Assembly: GCF_009770985.1 (NCBI RefSeq)
Contig: NZ_WSRW01000002.1
Location: 1,509,952-1,543,143 of the forward strand
Length of the DNA: 33,192 bases
Direction: 5' to 3'
Source: Mucilaginibacter lacusdianchii
Lineage (GTDB): Bacteria; Bacteroidota; Bacteroidia; Sphingobacteriales; Sphingobacteriaceae
Positions 23,074 to 32,876 of this stretch are shown in pieces. The position numbers and the translations under genes are program-made. The notes under the pieces were generated by a model. That model did no database searches. It had not been told where the DNA came from and worked only from the letters and a program-made list of their open reading frames with translations. Within the stretch, counting starts at the first letter, position 1; each line of letters opens with the position of its first letter.

Positions 23074-24417
23074 ATGAAAAGACACATAACAATCATTATT
23101 CTACTTTTATTAACCTGCCTTGCTGTTAAAGCACAAAACAACCACACTAAGTTTGACAATTTACTGAATGCATATGTTGCCGTCCATCAATTTAATGGAT
23201 CTGCATTGATTATACAGGATGGTAAAAAAGTTTATGAAAAAAGTTTTGGATACCAAAATGCAGCCACAAAAAGTTTAATTACAAAAAACAGCGTCTTTCC
23301 GATCGGGTCATTAACAAAACCGTTTACTGCCCTAATTATTTTAAAACTTGCTGAAGAAAAAAAACTTTCTGTAAACGACCCTATCAGCAAATACATACCC
23401 GATTATCCTAGAGGAAACGAAATCATCATCAAACATTTACTTACTCATACCGCTGGCATTTACGAGTCATTCAGAAATCCAAAATACCGTGAACTACTAA
23501 ATACTAAGCAGGCGTTTCGCCCGGAAGATAAGATTGCGTTTTTTAGAAATGAGCCACTTGATTTTGAGCCCGGCAGCAAATTTAGTTATTCAAACTCGGG
23601 GTATGATTTGCTAGGTAGCATTATTGAAAAGGTAACTAAACTGCCTTATCCAACAGCCGTTAACAGGTATATTTTTGATCCGTTAAAGATGAACAAAAGT
23701 GGGTTTTATTTTGAGGCATTAAGCGATACAAACAAAGTAACGGGTTACTCGTACATATCAGCTGCCAAACAAGTAGAAATTAAGTTTTGGAATCCAACCC
23801 TTACTTACGCATCGGGCGCTTTGTATAGCACCACAGGCGACCTGCTTAAACTTTATAATGGCTTAATCAACTTTAAAATTATTTCTAAACAAACATTTGA
23901 TGCGGCAACTACCCCTTTTAAGGCTGGTTATGGATATGGCTGGTTTATAGATACCTTATACGGAGACAGAGTAATTGACCATGGCGGAAATGTGGCAGGT
24001 GCCACCAGCTATTTATTGATGATGCCCGAACGTAAAACCTGCATCATACTTTTAAATAATATAACCTCAACTGCTTTAGAAAAAATTGGAAATTCAATGT
24101 ATGCCGTGTTGCAAAACAAACCCTACACCATTCCTAAACCCAAACAGGAAATTCAGTTGAACGAGCGCACACTGCTGAAATATATGGGCACCTACGAAGT
24201 ATCAAAAAATTATAAGGTAGAAATATTAAAAGAAGCAGATGCATTATTTATGAAAATCAACAATGAAGATATAATAAAGCTATCTGCAGAACGTGAGGGT
24301 ACTTTTTTTAGTGACGAGGACATGGTGCTCGAATTTATTGATAAGGATGATAAAATCATCGGCTTAAAAATAAAACAAGGTTTATCAACAAAAGTAGCCG
24401 ATAAAATTGGGAGCTAA
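23074..24417 (+). CDS. Class C beta-lactamase-like serine hydrolase, exported
   Basis: This is an exported penicillin-binding-protein-like serine hydrolase of 447 residues. The signal peptide MKRHITIIILLLLTCLAVKA is followed by QNN. Catalytic motifs are S79-L-T-K82, Y172-S-N and H303-G-G (the KTG equivalent), all in the AmpC/D-alanyl-D-alanine peptidase/esterase order. A C-terminal domain of about 100 residues (from 345) is the small beta-barrel often found in this group. Such proteins are mostly peptidases, esterases or amidases; beta-lactam resistance should not be assumed. The gene stands alone, with an acyltransferase gene 125 bases downstream in the same direction. Confidence 0.9.
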   Translation: MKRHITIIILLLLTCLAVKAQNNHTKFDNLLNAYVAVHQFNGSALIIQDGKKVYEKSFGYQNAATKSLITKNSVFPIGSLTKPFTALIILKLAEEKKLSVNDPISKYIPDYPRGNEIIIKHLLTHTAGIYESFRNPKYRELLNTKQAFRPEDKIAFFRNEPLDFEPGSKFSYSNSGYDLLGSIIEKVTKLPYPTAVNRYIFDPLKMNKSGFYFEALSDTNKVTGYSYISAAKQVEIKFWNPTLTYASGALYSTTGDLLKLYNGLINFKIISKQTFDAATTPFKAGYGYGWFIDTLYGDRVIDHGGNVAGATSYLLMMPERKTCIILLNNITSTALEKIGNSMYAVLQNKPYTIPKPKQEIQLNERTLLKYMGTYEVSKNYKVEILKEADALFMKINNEDIIKLSAEREGTFFSDEDMVLEFIDKDDKIIGLKIKQGLSTKVADKIGS

Positions 24418-24542
24418 ATGTGCCTGTAGCTTTACGCTTATCACCTTTATTTGAACTTGGCCAAACTATTAATTCTGGATAACTTGCGAAAACCGCAATC
24501 TTAGGCTGCTGCCTAAATAATTCAACATAATAAATATCATAA

Positions 24543-25655
24543 ATGAATACCAGCAAACCCACACCAGCACTTCTGCAAACCAAACAGCACTTTGAAATTT
24601 TGGATGGGTTAAGGGGTATTGCTGCTCTGGCGGTGGTAACGTTTCATTTTATGGAGTGGGTTTATACCGACCCGAGCAATAACTTTATCGGACACGGTTT
24701 TTTGGCTGTCGACTTCTTTTTTTGCCTTTCGGGATTTGTAATTGGCTATGCTTATGACGACCGGTTAACGCAAATGGGCATTCTGGAATTTTTCAAATCG
24801 CGAATAATCAGGTTGCACCCCTTGGTTGTATTAGGATCCGTATTAGGCCTGCTGGCATTTTTGTTTGATCCGTTTGGCGGTCATCCAGAGTTGTACAGTA
24901 CCGGTAAAATTATACTGGCGTTTTTTTGTTCGCTATTGATGATTCCCTATCCTGCAATAGCCGACCGTGGTTTTAATCTGTTTAGCTTTAATGCGCCTTC
25001 GTGGTCGTTGTTTTGGGAGTATGTGGCTAATATTGTTTACGCATTCATACTTTGTCGGATTGGCCGTCGCTACCTGCTTATATTAACTATCCTTTCGGCG
25101 GTGGCTATCTGTTGGGTAGCTTACCATTCGGGCAACTTGCTGGGCGGCTGGAGCGGCCCAACTTTTTGGGATGGCAGCGCCCGGATATCCTATTCCTTTT
25201 TAGCCGGATTGCTTATTTATCGCTCCAACTGGATCATTAAAAACAAATTAGGATTTATGGGCATAGCTGCATTATTGCTCCTGGCCTTTATTATGCCATC
25301 ATCAAAATGGAACTGGTTATCTGAACCTCTGATAGTACTGCTTTATTTTCCTTTGCTGATTGCTTTGGGTGCAGGCTCTGCCTTAACATCTGGCTTAAAA
25401 AAAGTCTGCCTGTTTTTAGGAAATCTTTCTTACCCATTGTATATGACGCATTATGCCGTGCTATGGATGTTTGGCAATTATTACACCAGCCATAAGCCAG
25501 GCATCACGCAATTGGCTCTTATTATTATAGCCGGAGTAATTTTGTTGGCCGGAGCAGCATATTTGATAATGATAGCTTACGATATGCCTGTGAGGAAATA
25601 TTTAAACAGCAAACGAAAAGAAAGGCTGGCTAAACAAAAAGCTGGCGAAATATAG
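24543..25655 (+). CDS. Acyltransferase family 3 membrane protein
   Basis: This integral membrane acyltransferase (PF01757 family, like OafA/NodX) of 370 residues transfers acetyl or other acyl groups to surface polysaccharide or other carbohydrates. The N-terminal hallmark LDGLRGIAALAVVTFHFMEW contains the catalytic His35. About ten transmembrane helices follow, with FFFCLSGFVIGYAYDDRL, IIRLHPLV, and SYPLYMTHYAVLW near the end. The C-terminus is a basic cytoplasmic tail (KRKERLAKQKAGEI). There is no glycan cluster around it; the acceptor is unknown. Confidence 0.92.
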   Translation: MNTSKPTPALLQTKQHFEILDGLRGIAALAVVTFHFMEWVYTDPSNNFIGHGFLAVDFFFCLSGFVIGYAYDDRLTQMGILEFFKSRIIRLHPLVVLGSVLGLLAFLFDPFGGHPELYSTGKIILAFFCSLLMIPYPAIADRGFNLFSFNAPSWSLFWEYVANIVYAFILCRIGRRYLLILTILSAVAICWVAYHSGNLLGGWSGPTFWDGSARISYSFLAGLLIYRSNWIIKNKLGFMGIAALLLLAFIMPSSKWNWLSEPLIVLLYFPLLIALGAGSALTSGLKKVCLFLGNLSYPLYMTHYAVLWMFGNYYTSHKPGITQLALIIIAGVILLAGAAYLIMIAYDMPVRKYLNSKRKERLAKQKAGEI

Positions 25656-25758
25656 CTGGTACCCCTATTCATCGAGCCATACAGACAAGTAATTTGAGCC
25701 GTACAGGAAATGGGCTAACCCAAACATTGCTGACCTTTGTATAAGTAAAAACAACTTT

Positions 25759-26730
25759 ATGAAAACAGTAACAAAAATAAACCTAGGCAAAAGTGGTCCG
25801 CTTGTATCTAAACTTGGATTAGGCTGCATGCGCATGTCGTCTGTTTGGGGAGGCCCAACCAATGATGAAACTGAAAGCATCGCTACCATCCAGGCTGCTT
25901 TAGACAGTGGTATAAACTTTTTGAATACCGGCGACTTTTACGGAGCCGGTCACAACGAACTACTAGTAGGTAAAGCCATTAAAGGCCGCAGAGACGATGC
26001 TTTTATCAGTGTTAAATTTGGCGCCATCTTTTACAACGGACAATGGCTGGGTTTAGACCTGCGCCCCATAGCCATTAAAAACTTTATCAATTATTCATTA
26101 GTGCGCTTAGGTATCGATACCATTGATCTTTATCAGCCATGCAGATTAGATAACAGTGTTCCGGTAGAAGATGTGATTGGTACCGTAGCCGATTTGATCA
26201 AAGAAGGAAAAGTACGTCACCTTGGCGTTTCAGAAATTACGGCCGACCAACTACGCAAAGCCCATAGCGTTCATCCCGTAACAGCATTGGAGATTGGTTA
26301 TTCTCTGGCCGATCGTCAGATTGAAAATGACCTATTACCTACCGCTAAAGAACTAGGTATCGGCGTGGTGGCTTTTGCCAATACTGCCGAAGGCCTGTTA
26401 ACCGGCGATATGAAAGCGCCCTTGGCAGATGATGCCTATCAAAAACATTTCCCACGGTTTCAGGATGAAAACCTGGTTAAGAACCTGGAAAAAGTAGAGG
26501 TACTAAAACAGATGGCTCAAACTAAAGGCTACACACCAACACAGCTGGCCATTGCCTGGGTAAATACACGAGGCAATCATATCATGCCGCTGGTTAGCAT
26601 GAGCCGCAGAACACGCCTGCCCGAAAACCTGCAGGCTATGCAGATCGAATTTACCGCCGACGAGATGAACACCTTAAACACAACGTTTGCGCAAGGTGCA
26701 ATTTTGGGTGGCACTTATCTACAACGATAG
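25759..26730 (+). CDS. Aldo/keto reductase with altered catalytic residues
   Basis: This 323-residue (beta/alpha)8-barrel protein is of aldo/keto reductase type. The Tyr61 of the tetrad (FYG) and Lys86 (SVKFG) are kept. The usual Asp is Asn56 (FLNTGDFYG) and the usual His is Cys128 (DLYQPCRLD). This matches the known 'DLYQPAR' subgroup, whose members lack the catalytic His. NADP binding is suggested by the C-terminal part with NTRGNHIMPLVSMSRRTRL. It may be a weak or altered reductase. It is followed 39 bases later by an AraC regulator in the same direction, possibly co-transcribed. Confidence 0.88.
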   Translation: MKTVTKINLGKSGPLVSKLGLGCMRMSSVWGGPTNDETESIATIQAALDSGINFLNTGDFYGAGHNELLVGKAIKGRRDDAFISVKFGAIFYNGQWLGLDLRPIAIKNFINYSLVRLGIDTIDLYQPCRLDNSVPVEDVIGTVADLIKEGKVRHLGVSEITADQLRKAHSVHPVTALEIGYSLADRQIENDLLPTAKELGIGVVAFANTAEGLLTGDMKAPLADDAYQKHFPRFQDENLVKNLEKVEVLKQMAQTKGYTPTQLAIAWVNTRGNHIMPLVSMSRRTRLPENLQAMQIEFTADEMNTLNTTFAQGAILGGTYLQR

Positions 26731-26755
26731 CCATATATAAGCCCCGTTCGTTTTA

Positions 26756-26763
26756 TATCTTTA
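26756..26763 (+). promoter_or_regulatory. Possible -7 box before the first AraC gene
   Basis: TATCTTTA differs from TAnnTTTG only in the last base and lies 6 bases before the ATG at 26770. No -33 element is seen. If used, the message would be nearly leaderless; the regulator may equally be read from the upstream reductase. Confidence 0.25.
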
Positions 26764-26769
26764 CCTTAT

Positions 26770-27585
26770 ATGACTAATCCAACTGAGATTATCCCCGGCG
26801 TTGTTTTTTTCTCCTACTACTCTGCGGCACGGAAAGAGAAAGTTTGTTTTTTAGAACATAACACACTGGTGATGCAGATCTCGGGCCGCTTTACCATGAC
26901 TACAGCAAACCAAAGCATCTCGATGGAACGGGGCGAGATGCTGCTGATACAAAAAAACCAATTGGGCGAACTAACCAAAACACCACTGGATGGTGAGGCA
27001 TACCAAACCATTGTTATCAGCCTGAAAGAAGACGTTTTAAGGAAGATTGCTTTAGAAGAACAAATAGAGGTAAACGGCAAATACACCGGTCAGCCCAATG
27101 TACTGATACCTGCAAACGATTTTTTGCGTGCTTTCTTTCAATCGGTGTTGCCTTACGTACATCATCCAAACGAGCAGCTTACCAATACCATGGGCATGCT
27201 CAAAGTAAAGGAGGCGGTACAACTGCTGTTGCATGCCAAACCCGAGCTTAAAGCATTATTGTTCGACTTTTCTGAGCCTTATAAAATGAATTTAGAAAAG
27301 TTTATGATTAGTAACTTTCATTACAACATACCGGTCGAGAAATTTGCCCGACTCACGGGCAGGAGTCTGGCCGGCTTTAAGCGCGACTTTCAAAAAATAT
27401 TTGGCATGGCGCCGCGGCAATGGTTACAAGAAAAAAGACTGTCAGAAGCCCGGCATCTGATTGAAAAAAAGAACAAGAAACCCTCTGCCATTTATCTCGA
27501 CTTAGGGTTTGAAAGCCTCTCCCACTTTTCACACTCCTTTAAAAAAAAGTTTGGCAAAGCGCCTACAGAGTGGTTGTTGCAATAA
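26770..27585 (+). CDS. AraC family transcriptional regulator
   Basis: This 271-residue regulator has an N-terminal cupin-like sensing domain (about 1-150: FFSYYSAARKEKVCFLEHNTLVMQISGRF, then MERGEMLLIQKNQLGEL) and a C-terminal AraC/XylS double helix-turn-helix (about 175-271). The latter includes VEKFARLTGRSLAGFKRDFQKIFGMAPRQWLQEKRL and LDLGFESLSHFSHSFKKKFGKAPTEWL. It resembles the ExsA-like group common in Bacteroidota. The ligand is unknown. The upstream aldo/keto reductase is its likely partner. Confidence 0.9.
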   Translation: MTNPTEIIPGVVFFSYYSAARKEKVCFLEHNTLVMQISGRFTMTTANQSISMERGEMLLIQKNQLGELTKTPLDGEAYQTIVISLKEDVLRKIALEEQIEVNGKYTGQPNVLIPANDFLRAFFQSVLPYVHHPNEQLTNTMGMLKVKEAVQLLLHAKPELKALLFDFSEPYKMNLEKFMISNFHYNIPVEKFARLTGRSLAGFKRDFQKIFGMAPRQWLQEKRLSEARHLIEKKNKKPSAIYLDLGFESLSHFSHSFKKKFGKAPTEWLLQ

Positions 27586-27801
27586 TAGGAGATGTGATAA
27601 GTAGGCAGTTCATTACACATTAAGTATCAAAGAAAGCAGATTAGAATTTAGCCAATATCAAATATGATACTTTAGATTAACCTTGGAATCTTTGGTATAA
27701 AATTTCATTAAAAGCTTCTTGCTTATTATAAAGGCTATATATTTTGGCTAGATTTGATTTGGTATCTTAAACAATACCTTCAACTAAACCTTATTGGCAA
27801 C

Positions 27802-28386
27802 ATGGACGAGTTTTACCAGCGTAAACTTTTTCTTAAGAAAAAATACATTTTTAAAGAGAACGGAATAGACATTGAGTTTACTGATAGCGACGGTAACTTT
27901 TCACTTTTTATTCCTTTCGATAATATTGACACCCGTAATAGCATACGGATATTCTCCAGAACAAAGAAGAGTATTCTGCGTATTGGTTTTGGTCTCACAC
28001 TTCTAACACTTTTTAAAGGTATCATCTCTATCGGAACAGACCAGCGGGCATTTTTTGCGGCGTTAGCTACAGCAGCTGTTATAGCAATTATATTTTACAG
28101 CTATTATCATTTCACCTATCTAAAATATTATGCCATCCCTCTAAAAACTGGTAAGCATTTTCAAGTGCTTTACAATACACCGTCTAAACGCGAAGTAGAT
28201 GACTTCATAGAAGAAATCTATACAAAAAGAAAAAATTACTTACGCACCGAGTACTTCTTTATAGACTATGAAAACATTAGTAAAGATGAGTTAAAAAAAA
28301 TGCATTGGTTGTTTAATGAAGACGTAATTAATAGAAGTGAATTAGAAGTTGCTATTGCCGAGATTAACGACAACAATAGTCAATAA
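27802..28386 (+). CDS. Membrane protein of unknown function with central helix pair
   Basis: I do not recognise this 194-residue protein. It starts MDEFYQRKLFLKKKYIFKENGIDIEF, with an N-terminal beta-rich, basic part resembling PH-like or YcxB-like domains. Two transmembrane helices follow at about 60-78 and 83-104, then FTYLKYYAIPLKTGKHFQVLYNTPSKREVDDFIEEI, an order seen in small membrane-anchored PH-type proteins. The C-terminus is charged and helical. The ATG at 27802 is chosen because the earlier in-frame ATG at 27754 falls inside a -7-like box (TAGATTTG, 27749-27756). It stands alone between two AraC genes. Confidence 0.68.
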   Translation: MDEFYQRKLFLKKKYIFKENGIDIEFTDSDGNFSLFIPFDNIDTRNSIRIFSRTKKSILRIGFGLTLLTLFKGIISIGTDQRAFFAALATAAVIAIIFYSYYHFTYLKYYAIPLKTGKHFQVLYNTPSKREVDDFIEEIYTKRKNYLRTEYFFIDYENISKDELKKMHWLFNEDVINRSELEVAIAEINDNNSQ

Positions 28387-28525
28387 GTAGTTCAATTAGT
28401 GTTACTCAAGTTCAATCTTTCATAAAATGAATTAGCGGTGGGCCAACATGTATTCCTAGTAAGCCTCGTAATTAACCAGGTACCACCTTCTTCTATATTC
28501 ACTATAAACTACCTATCTTCCCCCG

Positions 28526-29344
28526 ATGCAACATCATGAGCTTGAACCACCTGAAGTGTTACAGGATACCATAAAAAACTTTTGGTATACCAGTATCAGC
28601 TCCGAAGAACTGGCTCCAGGCTTTGAGATACTGCCCGATGGTTTTACCGAAATAGTTTTTATGTTTGGCAGCGCGTGTAGTATAGCTACCACCGAAGGCT
28701 TGCAGCCCTTGCCCTCTCCATCTTTGATGGGTCTGTTAGGTAAGCCTGTAATGTTGTATGCCCAAAACCACTTGGAAGTTATTGGTATCAAGTGCTTCCC
28801 GTGGACAGTATTTGATTTGCTCGGATTATCACCCAACACAAGCGGGGTACGCACTTTTGAGCACCCTATTGCCCAACTTCATTCTTTACTTGACGAATAT
28901 GTACAGGCCGGTAAAATAACCGAAGCCCTAACTGAAGTAAAACAGTATTTTATTAACATAAGGCCAAAAATTGCTACCGACAGCACGCTGTTTAAAGCCG
29001 GCGCAGCCATGAGCAAAGCAAACGGCACATTACCTGTAAGCCAGGTAGCAGCGGCAGCCCATGCAACCGTACGTACGCTGGAAAGGAAGTTTAAGCAAGC
29101 TGCCGGACATACGGTTAAAGACGTATCAGGGCTAATGCGTTTTGAACAGGTCAGAAATCATTTGTGGTTCCAACCAGATGCTAATCTGGCCAGCTTAGCA
29201 CAACAGCTAGGGTATACAGACCAAGCTCATTTAAGCCGGGAGTTTAAGCGCTACAGTGGCACCACGCCCGCAGCATTTGCCCGCAAAGCGAAAAGCGGAA
29301 AAGCAATAATCAGCAATGATTTTGTCGCGTTTGTACAAGCCTAA
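28526..29344 (+). CDS. AraC family regulator with DUF6597-type N-terminus
   Basis: This 272-residue regulator has an N-terminal domain reading MQHHELEPPEVLQDTIKNFW and GFEILPDGFTEIVFMFGSA, the DUF6597 pattern (W--------ILPDG-TEI-F--G). A C-terminal double HTH follows from about residue 170: VSQVAAAAHATVRTLERKFKQAAGHTVKD, then LASLAQQLGYTDQAHLSREFKRYSGTTPAAFARK. The gene ends 49 bases upstream of the Tet(X)-like monooxygenase gene, which runs in the same direction. It is the natural candidate to control the two monooxygenases; this is an inference from position. Confidence 0.9.
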   Translation: MQHHELEPPEVLQDTIKNFWYTSISSEELAPGFEILPDGFTEIVFMFGSACSIATTEGLQPLPSPSLMGLLGKPVMLYAQNHLEVIGIKCFPWTVFDLLGLSPNTSGVRTFEHPIAQLHSLLDEYVQAGKITEALTEVKQYFINIRPKIATDSTLFKAGAAMSKANGTLPVSQVAAAAHATVRTLERKFKQAAGHTVKDVSGLMRFEQVRNHLWFQPDANLASLAQQLGYTDQAHLSREFKRYSGTTPAAFARKAKSGKAIISNDFVAFVQA

Positions 29345-29362
29345 GGTAAAAGCATTTCAGAG

Positions 29363-30527
<1,165 letters not shown>

Positions 30528-30544
30528 TCAGCCTATATACATTT

Positions 30545-31663
30545 ATGGAGTCATTAAAAGAAAAAAGAGTACTTATTTTAGGTGCGAGTTTTGCCGGACT
30601 TTCAACCGCCTGGTGGATGAACCGATTTGGTTATCAGGTAACTGTTGTTGAACTGGCAAGCGGCCTTAAACTGGGTGGAACCCCCGTTAACATACGCGGA
30701 AACACCGTAGACATCGTTAAGCGTATGGGAATTTTGGAACAAATCAAATCCAACACCATCAATATGGAGATGTGGGAGTTTAAAAACGCCGATGATGTTA
30801 CAGAAGGCACTATGTTGCTAAAAAAAGAGGCAGAGTTGTTGGCGGATGAAGAATTTGAAATTGAACGAAATACATTGCTGCATATTTTATTTAAAACTGT
30901 AAAAAATGATACAGAATTTATTTTTGATAACAGCATCACAACGTTAATTGAAACAGAAGATGCCATACAGGCAACATTTAAAGATGGATTGCAACGTTCA
31001 TTTGATTTAGTGTTTGGCTGCGATGGTATTCATTCGGTAGTCAGAAAACTTTGGTTTGGTGATGAAAGTAAATACACACATTTTTTGAACCAGTATTTCT
31101 CTATCACTATTGTTGATAAATTGTTGATTAAACCGAACACAGCTCAAATGTACAATGTGCCTAATAAGGCGGTAATGCTTAACGCGTACAACAATAAAAC
31201 TGACATCATTCTTTGTTTCCGGTCGGAAGACGAAATTCCTTATGACTACCGCGATGAAGAACAACAAAGAAAGATAATTTTGGAAGCTTTTAAAGAGCAA
31301 GGCTGGAAAACACCGGAGTTATTAGATGAAGTGCAGCAATCAAAAACATTTTACTTCGATAAACTTTGCCAAATCAAAATGCCATCGTGGACAAAAGGAA
31401 GAGTGGCCCTGGTAGGCGATGCAGGTTACTGTGCGTCGCCTGCTGCGGGAATGGGTGGTTCGCTGGCTATAGACGGCGCTGCCGCCTTGGCTGATGCATT
31501 TCAAAAACATCATGAAAATTTCGAATCAGCTTTTCAGGATTATAACAAAAACTTTCGTCCCTTTATTGAAGACATTCAAGCCGAAGCCGTAAAATTTGGA
31601 TTAGACTTTCTGGTACCTCAAACTGAAGACGCTATTCGCAAAAGAAACACAGAAGGGTTTTAA
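30545..31663 (+). CDS. FAD-dependent monooxygenase, second of the pair
   Basis: This 372-residue flavoprotein is of the aromatic-ring hydroxylase type. It has the Rossmann motif GASFAG at 13-18, Arg108 after the second segment (FEIERNTLL), the FAD/NADPH DG motif GCDGIHSVVRK at 158-168, and the GD motif GRVALVGDAGYCASPAAGMGGSLAIDGA from 285 on. It differs strongly from the Tet(X)-like neighbour and is closer to generic FAD-dependent oxidoreductases of the 'FAD-binding monooxygenase' group; its substrate is unknown. The 17-base gap to the upstream gene suggests co-transcription and perhaps a shared aromatic or polyketide substrate. Confidence 0.9.
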   Translation: MESLKEKRVLILGASFAGLSTAWWMNRFGYQVTVVELASGLKLGGTPVNIRGNTVDIVKRMGILEQIKSNTINMEMWEFKNADDVTEGTMLLKKEAELLADEEFEIERNTLLHILFKTVKNDTEFIFDNSITTLIETEDAIQATFKDGLQRSFDLVFGCDGIHSVVRKLWFGDESKYTHFLNQYFSITIVDKLLIKPNTAQMYNVPNKAVMLNAYNNKTDIILCFRSEDEIPYDYRDEEQQRKIILEAFKEQGWKTPELLDEVQQSKTFYFDKLCQIKMPSWTKGRVALVGDAGYCASPAAGMGGSLAIDGAAALADAFQKHHENFESAFQDYNKNFRPFIEDIQAEAVKFGLDFLVPQTEDAIRKRNTEGF

Positions 31664-32015
31664 TTATGCAATAATTTCCAACCTTTAAGATACATGAAAT
31701 ACTATTGTTAAAAACGTAACTGGCACTTACTTAATCACACCACATTAAACATTTTGCCAATACATACATTAGATTGTATGTACTGGCAAAATGTTCATTT
31801 ACATTAAAGTTTTACTATGTCCGTCGCCGCTTATCATAACACGTCGACTTATATTTATAACCGTTTCTACTGCGCTTTAATACGTGTCCTGCAAAATAAA
31901 TATCACCACGTTTAAAGAACACCCTACTAACGGATATCTTATATACTATTTTAGAGCTATTCAAGCCTTATCTTTTACTTATACAAAAAAGTAATTGGTT
32001 CGCACACCCCATACA
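31664..32015. other. Intergenic region between convergent genes
   Basis: No gene is supported. It holds the long hairpin at 31748-31795. The remaining 31796-32015 is AT-rich and shows nothing I can name. Confidence 0.55.
31748..31795. terminator. Long hairpin after the monooxygenase operon
   Basis: Left arm 31748-31768 and right arm 31775-31795 pair over 21 positions with one A-C mismatch and a TTAGAT loop; the ends read AACATTTTGCCA and TGGCAAAATGTT. There is no following T run. It may be a processed 3' end, a bidirectional terminator or a small inverted-repeat element. Confidence 0.5.
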
Positions 32016-32876
32016 TCAATTGCTTAAAGCTGCAGTTGTAAGATTATTAATTTTCCATATGGCACTGCCGGCTACAGGAAAACTGACACCTTTTGTACTG
32101 CCCTTTAAACCATTGTCTTGCCCAAAATAATAGAGTGGATGACCTTTATAAACCAACTGGCTCTTGTCAAAAACGGTTATTACATCAAACTGAGTTTTGT
32201 CTAAAATAGAGGGAACACTCTGAATTGAGTTAACCGCGTACAAAGGCCAAATAGCGTCATGAGTAGGATCGTTATTGCTAAAGGTATTCTTTTTATACGT
32301 ATCCCGGCTAAATAGATACAACGTTCGGCCATAAGGATCTGTGAGGTACTGAGAGTTTTCTTGACCTGCAACTCCCTGACTGTTGTATTGTGCACCGTCG
32401 TGCCCTATCAATTGGGCATACGCCACCATGACTGAGTAATCGGCCTTAGCAACAAACCAATTATTACCAACGCCATCCCCGCCTACATCGCCCGACGCTT
32501 TGTCATTTTGATAATAATACAGCGGCCATCCCTTATAGGTAGTTTGCTTTGTTCCATCTGTACGAGTAATCTCACCAAAATCAGATGAAGATAATCCTGT
32601 TCCAATAGCAGGATTGCTTTTATAGAACACTGGCCAAACCACAGCACAACCGTTATTACAGGTAGACGTAAGTCCGGCATCGTTTGAAAAGAAATACAAA
32701 CTTCGCCCTGAATTGTCAGTTAATATCTTTCCGAATCTAGCATTGTCAGAAAGCTGCACACCATTAATTTCTAAAGGAGGATTCTCTGACGAGTCATCGT
32801 TACTTTTTTTGCAAGAAACGTTAAGTGCTAAGAATAAGATAAAACTTAGTCCCACGATAAAATACTTAGTCTTCAT
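32016..32876 (-). CDS. Lipoprotein with Lipoprotein_15 repeats (COG4315 type)
   Basis: This exported lipoprotein of 286 residues has a signal ending NVSC with lipidated Cys22. The mature part carries repeats of the 'secreted repeat of unknown function' (PF03640): GKILTDNSGRSLYFFSND...CNNGCAVVWPVFY, then YKGWPLYYYQNDKASGDVGG, then LTDPYGRTLYLFSRD...DAIWPLY, then YKGHPLYYFGQDNGLKGS. Each repeat has the Y-x-(FY)-x-x-D motif and WP. The family is thought to sit in the cell envelope; its function is unknown. The first repeat has a CxxxC pair (CNNGC) that the later repeats lack. It converges on the monooxygenase operon. Confidence 0.88.
   Translation of the reverse strand: MKTKYFIVGLSFILFLALNVSCKKSNDDSSENPPLEINGVQLSDNARFGKILTDNSGRSLYFFSNDAGLTSTCNNGCAVVWPVFYKSNPAIGTGLSSSDFGEITRTDGTKQTTYKGWPLYYYQNDKASGDVGGDGVGNNWFVAKADYSVMVAYAQLIGHDGAQYNSQGVAGQENSQYLTDPYGRTLYLFSRDTYKKNTFSNNDPTHDAIWPLYAVNSIQSVPSILDKTQFDVITVFDKSQLVYKGHPLYYFGQDNGLKGSTKGVSFPVAGSAIWKINNLTTAALSN

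Noticed and set aside
23074..24417. Beta-lactam resistance gene
   Set aside because: The class C-like motifs are shared by peptidases and esterases; nothing in the sequence shows beta-lactam specificity.
4769..26730. The two aldo/keto reductases as a recent duplication
   Set aside because: Their lengths, active-site motifs and flanking sequence differ; they belong to different subgroups.
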